Shown piece after piece: positions 50,289 to 59,598 of a DNA stretch of 64,000 bases. Source of the stretch: Tetradesmus obliquus (Eukaryota; Chlorophyta; Chlorophyceae; Sphaeropleales; Scenedesmaceae). A program made the translations under genes and the position numbers. The notes beneath the pieces are model-generated. The model worked only from the letters and a program-made list of their open reading frames with translations. It was not told the origin of the DNA and did no database searches. Numbering within the stretch: position 1 is the first letter of the stretch; every line of letters begins with the position of its first letter. The stretch spans positions 1,240,001-1,304,000 of the forward strand of contig CP126200.1 of NCBI GenBank assembly GCA_030272155.1. Reading direction: 5' to 3'.

Positions 50289-51065
50289 TGCGCCTGCTCT
50301 TTGTTCTGCAGCTTCCATGCGCTGACGTTGACGCTGCTCAAGACGGCGTCATGAAAGGGCTCAGATCAAAACTGAATATCACCGCATTGCTGCTTTGTGC
50401 ATGCCGCAGCTTCCACGCGCTGACGCTGACGCTGCTGAAGGCGGCGTGGCGCCGCACGCAGCAGCTGGTGGCGACACGAGCCGATGCCATCCGCGCGGTT
50501 GCTGCCGAGCTGCTGTCAGCAGAAGATGAGAAGGTGGAGGGCAGCAGGCTGGTGGAGATCATCGAGGTAGGTTTAGGGGCGTTTGGCAAGAATTTTTGAT
50601 ATGATTACTTTTGAAACCAAAAAAAGATGGGTTTTGTTAAGAAAAAAACTCAAATTCTGAACCTATTTGAATCACTAAAAAACCAACGAAAAGGTGCAGA
50701 GACGGCTTCTGTGTGGACTGCACCAGGTGCAGTGTACCAAGTGCTACTGTTCTGTGTGATGCTTTGGTTCTGCTACTTTTGTACCTGGGTGCGGCAGCTA
50801 CCTGTCCTATGCGTATTTGCTATTGGGATACATGCATCTGTGTGGTGCTGCTCCTCCTCCCAGCTGTTTGAAGCTGCCCTAGGTTACTCACTCTCATCCT
50901 TGCGCGTCTGACCTGCCTGCGCCTGCCTGCTGCTGCTGCAGAGCACGCCGCTGAACAAAACCGACATCAGCATAGACTGTGACTTCCTGCCGATCGTCAA
51001 GGAGGTGCTGGGCCGCGTGCCAGAGACCCTGGCAGCACAGGCAGCAGCACTCGACGAGGCAGACC

Positions 51066-51098
<33 letters not shown>

Positions 51099-53211
51099 CG
51101 GCCGACTCAGCAGCAGGGGAAGGCGGCAGCAGCAGCAGCAGTGTGCCGGATGACTTCCTGCCAGGGGTGCCAAGGCCGCTTGCTGCTGCTGTGGATGCAG
51201 CGCTGAAGCTGGATGATGACACGCTGGCCGCAGTGAGCAGGGCTATCATGGGCCGGCTGGACATTGTGGATCTGGTGGGCAAGAACACCGCGTACGAGGT
51301 GGCAGAGCGGGTGAGTGTGTTACTTTATGCTGTGTTACATGTGTTATAACCATCTTTTGAGTCAGGGCCATCATGGGCCGGCTGGACATCGTGGATGTGG
51401 TGGGCAAGAACATCGCATATGAGGTGGCAGAGCGGGTGAGTGTGTGTTACTTTTGATGTGTTACATGTGTTATAACCGTCTTCTGAGTCGGGGCCATCAT
51501 GGGTCGGCTGGAGACTGTGGATCTGGTGGGCAAGAACACCGCGTACCAGGTGGCGGAGCGGGTGAGTGTGTTACTTTTGCTATGTTACATGTGTTATAAC
51601 CAACTTTAGAGTCAGGGCCATCACGGACCGGCTGAACGTGGTGGATCTGGTGGGCAAGAACACCGCGTACGAGGTGGCGGAGTGAGTGTGTTTGCATTTG
51701 TTACTTACATTGCTGCAAGGTCGTTGCAAATGTTACTTTTCAACTTTGGTATAGGCCAACTGCTGAGAACATGCTGGCAGGGCAAGCCGGCAGTGCATTG
51801 AAGGCAGGTGGTCAAGCTGCTGCGCGTGCCTCGACTTTCACATCAAGTTGTTCACTTTGATACGGTTGGTTAAAGTCCATGTTAAGTTGATGTTTCTGCC
51901 CTTCTGTCTGCAGGTGGTTGAGTCACTGCTGGACCCTGCAACAATTGACCGGCTCAAAATGATCCCTGCGCGCCTGTCATGCTGTGATAACACTGTAATC
52001 TTGATAATTTTGCCCTTCTGTCTGCAGGTGGTGGAGTCGCTGCTGGACCCTGCAACAGTAGGCCGGCTCAAACTAGTCCCTGAAAGCCTGTCATGCTCTA
52101 ATAACACTGCAATCTTAATAATTCTGCCATTTGTTTCCAGGTGGTTGAGTCGCTGCTGGACCCTGCAACAGTGGACCGGCTCAAGGCGGTGCGCGCCTAC
52201 GTGGAGCAGCCGGATGGTGCCTTCCCGCCACCTCCCCTGGCGTCAGGTAGGCTGGTGTTCCAGGAAGCTGCCGGAGCTGCAGGATGTCCCCTGCCTTTAC
52301 ACATGGCGCTCTAGACGCTTCGCATGTTGGTTGGCTCTCGTGACGTACGTCTAGAAATCCTCTAGATTTCTTTTGTGCTAGTAGCAGCATTGTCTGCATA
52401 CATAGCCCATACGGACTGTGTATTCAAGTTGCCTGTGGATCAAGTCTGCCGCGGTCACCCTGAGTACTTACATCCAACAACCTGTCGCTAATGCTGCCGC
52501 AGACCTGACTGTGCCGCTGTACGGCTACACCAAGGAGATGGCGCTGGAGTGGTGGAAGACGCGCCACATCAGCAGCATCGGCTTCCGCGCCATCGACATG
52601 TTATATAACGAGCGCCAGGTCGGGCACTACCAGCAGGACATGGACCTGCCCTGGTGAGCCTCCCGCCTGCCAAATGTTTCAGTAAAGGGTCCATTTTCTG
52701 CTGTTTTGGGTTTTAAAACAGGTTACCCTGGACAGAGATGCAGCCTTATAGAGTGTTTGCATTGGTTCAGCAACTTACGACAGATTGATGTCCTGCATGC
52801 GCCTCAGTGTGCATGCTCAGGTGCTGGCTGCCCGTGTGTGTGCATGCCAGCATGGCAGAGCGATTGTGGTGGACAATGACCTCTGCAGCTGGTGACAAAC
52901 AATCACGCATGCCTGCATGCTGCGGTCTCGTGATGCAGCAGCATGCAGCCAGCCTGACTGGCCAGCAGCCTTCAGGCAGCCTCTTGCATCAATTACGTGG
53001 TGTGCAACATTTGCAGGCAGCTGAGCTCTTCATCAGCAAACGTTTTACTTTGACTGCTGTGCGTAGTGACACGCTTGTGGCTGCAACTGCTTGCAGGTAC
53101 AATGACACTACTCTGGGCAGGGACGAGGCAGCAGCGGCAGCTTCAGCAGGCAGCAGCACTCAGGACAGCACAGCAGGGGATGCAGATGCTGCAGCTTCTG
53201 CTAAGCAATAG
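38345..53211 (+). CDS. FtsHi-type AAA ATPase (protease-inactive FtsH-like), plastid
   Basis: Exons (plus, all in phase): 38345..38725 (start uncertain), 39752..39911, 40393..40523, 40672..40793, 40862..40927, 41374..41497, 41870..42016, 42649..42803, 43283..43356, 43694..43785, 44045..44165, 44741..44937, 45729..45800, 46152..46253, 46399..46470, 47187..47363, 48006..48134, 48672..48871, 49534..49638, 50410..50566, 50942..51310, 52141..52246, 52503..52653, 53097..53211; about 1174 aa. There is a Ser-rich N-terminus, an FtsH N-domain-like segment ([20 protein letters not shown]), a hydrophobic segment (~[16 protein letters not shown]), Walker A GPPGTGKT (~489), Walker [12 protein letters not shown] (~545), and second-region-of-homology residues LLRPGRFE. 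At the M41 HEXXH position it reads [11 protein letters not shown] (~710), so zinc binding is lost. FtsHi proteins act in chloroplasts, several within the Ycf2/FtsHi import-motor complex. I cannot say which FtsHi this is. A polyGln insert lies near residue 970. Confidence 0.92.
38726..39040 (+). repeat. Truncated copies of first FtsHi exon end
   Basis: Copies of the FQQQWSK|GTGAG exon end occur near 38806-38830, 38880-38955 and 39000-39040; the last is nearly perfect and keeps its donor. They lie in the intron after 38725. Confidence 0.75.
41033..41350 (+). repeat. Three acceptor-side truncated copies of an FtsHi exon
   Basis: Near 41033, 41152 and 41271, a CAG acceptor is followed by the start of the [18 protein letters not shown] exon (real copy 41374..41497). 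The first two run on for 40-70 bases before diverging. Each unit of roughly 110-120 bp includes intron sequence, so the duplicated segment spans the intron-exon boundary. Confidence 0.85.
42421..42648 (+). repeat. Two acceptor-side copies of the FtsHi membrane-segment exon
   Basis: At 42537-42603 the first ~65 bases of exon 42649..42803 are repeated almost perfectly after a gcgcag acceptor; a more diverged copy lies at 42421-42475. Downstream copies of the exon's 3' end with GTGAG donors lie near 42876-42932 and 42988-43040, so this exon has truncated copies on both sides. Confidence 0.85.
44540..44630 (+). repeat. Truncated copy of the FtsHi Walker B exon
   Basis: About 90 bases repeat the start of exon 44741..44937 ([19 protein letters not shown] through the Walker B DEIDA) after a CTGCAG acceptor, then break into unrelated sequence with a stop codon. 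If spliced in, it would truncate the ATPase domain. Confidence 0.85.
45008..45510 (+). repeat. Four to five donor-side copies of the FtsHi Walker B exon end
   Basis: Units of about 140 bp at about 45008, 45150, 45297 and 45438 each repeat the exon end coding [17 protein letters not shown], the GTGGGT or GTGAGG donor and the following AT-rich intron start (ttataattgttattactgtt). Successive copies drift in sequence; the last reads [14 protein letters not shown]. Confidence 0.88.
46699..47186 (+). repeat. Three acceptor-side copies of the FtsHi VRRSVQK exon
   Basis: Starts near 46699, 46850 and 47059 repeat [20 protein letters not shown] coding sequence before diverging; the real exon starts at 47187. 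Donor-side copies of the same exon's end lie at about 47415-47495 and 47548-47600, so this exon too is flanked on both sides. Confidence 0.85.
47705..48005 (+). repeat. Two acceptor-side copies of the FtsHi post-AAA exon with CTG runs
   Basis: Truncated copies of the 48006..48134 exon start ([13 protein letters not shown]) lie near 47710-47770 and 47851-47915. Each copy and the real exon are preceded by a CTG or TTG-rich run leading to tgcag, the longest at 47930-47993, so the triplet tract was duplicated with the exon start. Confidence 0.85.
48418..48671 (+). repeat. Two acceptor-side copies of the FtsHi [14 protein letters not shown] exon
   Basis: Copies start near 48421 and 48566; the real exon is 48672..48871. 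Three 3'-end copies with GTGGGT donors follow at about 48932-49001, 49070-49129 and 49200-49260, all repeating [15 protein letters not shown]. Confidence 0.88.
51360..51700 (+). repeat. Three donor-side copies of an FtsHi exon end
   Basis: Near 51361-51435, 51484-51561 and 51613-51682, the coding end [20 protein letters not shown] is repeated; the first two copies are followed by GTGAGTG, the third lacks a clean donor. Acceptor-side copies of the next exon ([15 protein letters not shown]) lie at 51915 and 52029 before the real start at 52141. Confidence 0.88.
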
Positions 53212-53932
53212 TTAGACACGAGCTTTACAGTTGCACGTGCAGCAGCAGGGCAGCAGCGCCAGCAAGCAGCAGCAGCAGCAACAGCAGCACTGAAGGACTG
53301 CGTGTGGCAGTGCCACGTGCGTTCCGGTGGTGTGCCCGCCGCTAGGCGTGCGAAAACCACGTGTTTCGTTTATTGTTTTCCCTGTAATTCAAAGTTTCTT
53401 TTACGCTACTATTCGTCTGATGGACTGCGTCCTGCGTCAAAATATCCAATCCGAGCCCTGAACCGTTTTCTGCCATTGCCACGCAAGGGCTGGTCGGTCA
53501 CCGACCCTTTGTTTGCTGCAAAGTAGCTTGGTGCCATCTGAGACCCAACCGCGAACACATTAGGCGAGATCGAGCTGTGCACGGCAGCACTTACAAGTAG
53601 TAGTCTGTGCCGAGCATCTGGGAGGGACGAGCACCAAGTATACTTATGATGCAGCAGTTCACTTAGGTTGCAGGCCCTTTGTGTTGCGAGCGCGGTAGGT
53701 CTGCTGTCCTGTGTGTATGCAGCTTCCACTTGTTCTGATCAACAGGTCGTTTGCCGTGTTCACGGCGTTGAGTGTGCCTCGTTGCAGCACAATGTCTACT
53801 TTCAGAGGCAGCGGGTGCATCGAGATGCCGTTGTCGGACGGCACAGCAGCGGAGGGTCTGTGTGCAGACTGACTTCAGCATACACGGGCACCGCACCAGG
53901 CTGATGTCTCAGCTTATTTTGTGCGTGCAGAG
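53212..53932. other. 3' UTR and spacer after the FtsHi gene
   Basis: Contains TGTAA at 53383-53387, a plausible chlorophycean poly(A) signal about 170 bases after the stop. The promoter of the next gene must lie in the second half. An ATG at 53791 opens a short frame that could splice (GTCTGT donor after 53854, acceptor CAG at 53930) in phase onto the next gene, adding 22 residues; the donor is poor. Confidence 0.45.
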
Positions 53933-55611
53933 ATGGGTTCAAAGACCCCACCGGCTGCGGATGCCATCCAGTTGAGCCTGGATGGGCTAGATGATGACAT
54001 TTTCAAAGGCAGCAGAAGAGTGGCTTCTGCCATTCTGGCTGTCACCCAAATGCTGGTGCGCTGCTGTGCTGTTGGGTGCTGTGGCAGCACTTTAGCAGAT
54101 TTTGAATGCAACAGAAGCCGTGCAGCTCTTTGCAGGTCATGGAAGTGTTGGGCTGGCTTGCAGGACTGCTGCGGCGTGTTCCTTGAGCAACAGCTGTGGT
54201 GCACGCCAGCAGCATACAGGCACATCTGGAGCTGACTGTGCTTCTGCTTTGTCCAAATGTGCTGAACCCATGTGCTGCACATAGGTCCCCTGCTAATGCT
54301 CAGGACCACATCAACCTGCCTGTCACCTTTGTTGCTGCAATCACTGCTGCACCTGCAGGCGTTTGTGCCGCTATTTGTCATTGTGGTCCTGCAAGATGTG
54401 CACCTGAAGATGGGTGTGGTGCTCAGCGCAGCGCTGTGCATATGCCTGGCCGTGGGCAACTACTGGTTCCACCGCATGCAGGTGGTCAAGGTGAGGCGGC
54501 GCAGCAGTAGCAGCAGCAGCAGCAGCTTGCAGGACTCGTGGATACCAACAGCAACATGCACGCTGTTGATCGCCTATGTACGTCGCTGTGTCCCCTGTTT
54601 ACTGTTGAAGCTGTGTGGTTTAAGCGTGATGGTCAAGTCTTATCAGTTCACAACAGGTCCTGCCAGCTGCTGCTGTGACGTGTTCTTTGTTGTCCTGAGG
54701 TCGTTTGCACCTATCATATCTGACCCCTGTCCTGTGCTGCCTGCCCGCCTGCCTGGCTGCCTGCCTGCCTTGCTGCCTGCCTGCTGGCCATCAGGTGTAT
54801 CCCAAGTCCTTGGACACCTTCCTGCTGCTGTTCTACATCAGCCTCATTCCTGTGGCCATCACGCACCCGCGCTGGATGCAGTTCTGGGTGGCGCCCTTCC
54901 ACCATGGCATCGTGGCCTGCTTCATGTGGGTGAGTTCCTGCAAGCACACGGCTGTCCTGCAAGCACACAGTTGTCCTGTCCTGCAAGCAGGGCAGCACAC
55001 AGCGTGCAACACAGGCACTCTGCTGTGGCGCTCTCGCTGCTCGCAGCAGAACAAGCGGAAGGTTGGGGATTGTGAACAGTGCATGGTGTTTTAGTGCTGC
55101 GACATGCTTTGTGCTGAAGCACCAGATATATAGAGTACTTGTATCTGTCACCTGTTGCATTCGCAGCGCTCCCCATCACTTACTGTTGTACGCCGCTGTC
55201 ACTGCTGCTGCTCCTTTTTTGTCTGGCCTACGCAGCTCTCTGTGCTGTCGCCGTCCTGGGACAACTTCACGATGCAGTCGCTGAGGGACCACCTGCCGCT
55301 GCAGCTGTGCAACTTGCCCAACACGCAGCGCACAGCGCTGCACGTGTCGCAGCTGTGGGCGAGCGTGCTGACTGTCATGGCACTGGTTGGCCTGGTGCGT
55401 ACAGTTTTTGGTGAACTTGCACCACTGCGTTGCTGGCGCATGCGGGTGTGGGAGGCCCTTACTTGTGCAGATGTTGCCTGCACATTGCTGCACGGTTTAG
55501 CTGCTGTAGTGCAGCTGGCGCATTTGTACCATTGTGTGGATGCAGCACATTGTGGCAGCATTGAAGTCGTGCTGATACACCCGTGTCTCAGGCTTTGCCC
55601 ATGACAGGTTC

Positions 55612-55661
<50 letters not shown>

Positions 55662-56121
55662 CATTTCTTCTGTGCTGCTGCGCTCGCAGGGCCCCACCCT
55701 GAGCGGCCAGAACAGCCCCTGGTGTGTGCCGCGCATCGTGTGCAACTACGTGGTTGCCCTGCTGGCGCTGCTGGCTGCTGCTGCTGTGCAGCGCTGGCTG
55801 CTGAACAACTGCGTGGCAGCTGCGCATGAGTGGCAGCAGAATGCCGACCCTGAGGCTGGCGTGCATGCCCATGTGGGGCCTGCAACTGTTGTGGGCCGGC
55901 CGCTGGGGCCGTTCACTGAAGCGCTATACCCAAGCCCCATCCGCGTGGCTGCGTCAGCATCGCCTGGCGGTAGCACGCTCAGCACTGACAGCGGCAGCAG
56001 CAGCAGCGACACAGCGCCTGCGCGGGACGGGGCTGCCGGGGTGCGCAAGAGCTGGTGGCAGCTGCACATGCCCAAAAAGGCTGCTGCTGCAGCAGCAGCT
56101 GACAACAGGCCTGGCGCGTAG
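53933..56121 (+). CDS. Multi-pass membrane protein of unknown function
   Basis: Five phase-0 exons: 53933..54055, 54359..54490, 54795..54929, 55236..55394, 55690..56121; 326 aa from ATG 53933. Hydrophobic segments: AFVPLFVIVVLQ, MGVVLSAALCICLAVG, TFLLLFYISLIPVAIT, WASVLTVMALVGL and IVCNYVVALLALLAAAAVQ, so four to six TM passes. The C-terminal ~100 residues are Ser/Ala-rich and polar, ending in a Lys-rich segment. I recognise no family, and no catalytic motif stands out. The alternative 5' exon at 53791 would give 348 aa. Unlike its neighbours, its introns show no obvious exon-edge copies. The last intron ends in a CTG run (55615-55662), then ctcgcag. Confidence 0.75.
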
Positions 56122-59100
56122 GCGCTGTGCCTGCTAGGCGGCTGCATGATGCAAAAACAAAGAGTGATCTTGAGCCATGCAGCCGTTGGAGCAGCAATCT
56201 GGCACGGTGTGCCTTGCATCATCAGTGTTAACTGTTGCAACACCCTGCAACGCGCATGATACAGTCGTCTGGATTTGTTGTGCAGGCATCAAGACGGGTT
56301 ATGTAGCTGCATGGGACAACTTGGTGCATTCAGGGGAGCAACATCAACTGGTGGTTGGGCTGTTATAAGCAGGAGTGATGTTGCTGCGCAGCTCCTTGGC
56401 GCAGTTATCATGTCCAGTGCACAATGCACACCATGAGATGCATGCCTACAGACCAGCATCTATGCATGCATGCAAGCATGAATGCATGCGGACCTGCTGG
56501 TTTGGAGCGTGCAGGCGTGCTGTGTGCTTTCCTGCTTTGTGGTGTGTGCCGTTTTTTTGTTGCCATGCGCCCTCTGTGCCTCAGGCCAGGGTAGCCCATG
56601 CAGCTGCTGCTGCTGCTGTTGCATTACGGTTGCGAACATGCAGTGCCACACATGCAGGCGCTTCCGCTGCAGCGGCATGCACGCGCAGACAGCAAAATCA
56701 ACCAGGATGGGCAGGGGTGGTGAGTAGCACTGCTGTGCCGCCTGTACAACCTCATTTCGGCTCTTTCTTGTCTTTACGCAACTCAATACGATATTTCGCT
56801 TGAGAAACCCAATGCTGAGCGAACTGCGGCCAGCACCATGCATCTGCGCTTACTTGCTTTGCTTGGCAGCGCATAACCTGGTGGTGCTTAGTCTGGCAGT
56901 TCATTGGCGCGGCGGTTGCTTTCAGAACTTGTTTGGATGGCCTGTGAGTCTGTTGCCAGCGTGGGAACACAACATGTTGGCCTTGCTGCGGTGGCAGCGG
57001 CAGCTGGCTGCCGAATGCTATTCTGTATATGTGGCACATCATCAGGTGCAGCTGCATGCGAGCATGACAGCGTGCAATTGGAACCATAGGGCCTGATGAA
57101 AGTGATCCGGCCCGGCATGCTGCAGCTGTCCTTGCCCTGCACATGTGCAGTATTGTGTGCTGCGTTACGCTGCGCACGTTCAGTGCTGTGGCTGCTTGCG
57201 GAACTTGTACACCTGTGCTGGGTGTGCGCAGGGCTCTGGTGGCGGTGAATGCAATATGCATGTGCATGGTTCAAACGCCCTTGTGTTGTAGTGCTGTGGC
57301 GTGCTGTATCCTCCTCCTGCGTCGCCAGAGCAGGCAGTGCTTGGTCAGTGTAGGCAGCACATGACTTGAACCCCTTACTGGCATTGCATCTGCCTTTGGC
57401 TGTTGGCCCTTTCACTTGTGGCGATGGCACAAGTGGCGGTTGCAGCAGCGCTGCAACACATACAATGTCTCCCAGGAAACCTAACCCCTTTACGGGTGCC
57501 GCCATGCCAGTGGCGGCGATCCGATTGATGTATTTGTTATCAACAGTGTGGCTTGTGTTTGGACGGCGCCACTGCTCAGCATCATGAGTGCTACTAGCAG
57601 GTTTAGGACGCCTCTCGCTGCATGGGCTGCCAGTGGGCTTAACGGCCGCTAACCCAATCTTGAGTAGCCTTTGTTGCTGACATAGAAGTACTGCGCACTT
57701 GCACCGTAGCATGCCTTGTTTGTTGTGAGCGTTAAGCAGGTGTAGCACGCCACCTGGTGGGACCGGCTGTGGCTGGCGTGTTGGTATATGAGTTGTGGCT
57801 TTGGTTTTAGCGCAGCATGGAGCGCATCCAGGGTGCCTTGGATGTGCCGGCTCCGGCACTAGTCTGGCGCCTTCTGCTGCGAGCAGGCTTATGCGGCTCA
57901 ACTGCTCCCTGTGCAGCACTGCGCCCTGCTTGTTTGAATGTGGTCACAATGCAGGCGAGTGTGGTCCGAGTAGGCTGCCCTGATATGGTCACCTTCTGCT
58001 TGCCACCTGTACATCATGTTCCAGCGCGCCATGGTCTGGCGTCATCGTCATTGCTGGTGGCATGTTTGTCATTTGGACACTGGCAACAGGCTGTTGTTGG
58101 GCCGGAGACTGTGATGTGAAACGGGCTGTGTTCCCGTCGTGTAACTCACAAATCGTGATGTTGATGCATGGCGTCAGTCAGCACCAATGCGGCTGCTCTG
58201 CATGGCTTGTTGCAGGCTGCGTGAGTATGGTTGCTGCAGCGGAAGGCTGGTACACTGCTGCAGGTGCAACCAGTCACACTGCGGCATCTTTGTTGTGCGC
58301 AGCTGCGCTTTTGTACGAGTTGCACGCAGGCTGTTTCTGTGGTAAGCGTTGATGACAACCTTTCGAACCTGCCGTGTTCCTCTCTCAGTTGACTTCTGAC
58401 AGGAGACGAAAGTGGTATATGGGATAGAATGTCCCTACCAGGCGGATGGGGGTGGGGTGGGGGCAGTGGCACCATGGTGCCTGGCTAGCCTGGCAGGCCC
58501 TGCAGGGGTGACACCGCACTGGCCTGCCAGAGCCACTGGCTACTGGAGGCTCAAATGTCGCAACGCGCAACATTGATTTTGATTTTGGCACAAGCGAAGG
58601 TGATGTATGATCTTAAGCCTCGCATGCTTCGCCGATGACCAGATTACCACCGGACTCGCACTGTCGCCGGTGTTCTGTAACATGCAGTACTGACAATCCC
58701 CTTCCTCTGTCGCTTGCAGCTTGGATCTATCGCACTGGATGTCTGGGAGGAAACAGATGATGCGTACGAGCAAAAGGATGGACTCAAATGCGGGCACACA
58801 TGCCTATGTTTATGTGGAATGCTGAGCTGATAGCTTGCGGCCGCAGGGGTGCCAATCTACTTGTGTATATCTGTGGGGCCGGCCGTGTGAAGCATCGAAG
58901 TTTGGGGCCAGCAAGCCCGCAATGAACACGTAGCCAGCAGTCTCCCGGTCCCCTGCACAAGCCAACGGCAATACTGTGCATCATTTCAAACACAATGGAG
59001 CGTCCAAAAAGCAGAGCGGATATCGCTCGGGAGCTGCAGGCACGTTGCAGGCATCAGCAGCAACAGCAGCTGCAAAGGAACAGTTCAACAGCTTTCCTTC

Positions 59101-59598
59101 AACACGGTTGTGTCTATGTCTGCATATGGTTCACCTTGACATAATAAGTACTGTCAGATGCTGCTGTGAGGGCCCTGTACCCCATACATTTCAAGGCAGC
59201 ATTTGTGCAGCTGCTGCACCACTGCGGCAGTTGCTCATCGTGCCATCAAGCAACACAGGCTTCGTTGCCGTCTGTGAGCCAGTCAGGACTAATTTGGCCA
59301 AACGAAATCCTATACTCAACTGCTATATTCAATGTGATCGGAAGACTTGTGGACGTGCACATTAAATGTGCTCGTGTACTGGCGCAAACTCACAGCAAAG
59401 GGACACCTGGGTTGCCTCTACTGGCAATGCTGCGGCCTCTGCTGCAGCACCCCAGTCAAAGTTATACCTTGCTGCTAGCTACAAGCTCGTCAACTGCAGC
59501 TGTGTCAGCCCACATCAGACTTCAAATGCAGCACTACAGCAACTGATACGTCCATCTTATTCTGTGCTTCATGCTGTCCTTTGTGCTTGCAGGAACTC
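56122..59598. other. Spacer between membrane-protein and kinase genes
   Basis: No supported gene. A long minus frame (56888-57919) lacks domain signal and splice support and is treated as chance. A plus frame from ATG 58995 (starting MERPKSRADIARELQARC) could be an upstream exon of the kinase gene, but no good donor links it. TGTAA occurs near 58676. A clustered G-rich stretch is at 58440-58470. Confidence 0.4.

Noticed and set aside
56888..57919. 343-codon minus-strand open frame, the longest in the window
   Set aside because: No recognisable motif, biased His/Ser/Ala/Thr composition, no splice partners; likely chance in GC-rich sequence.
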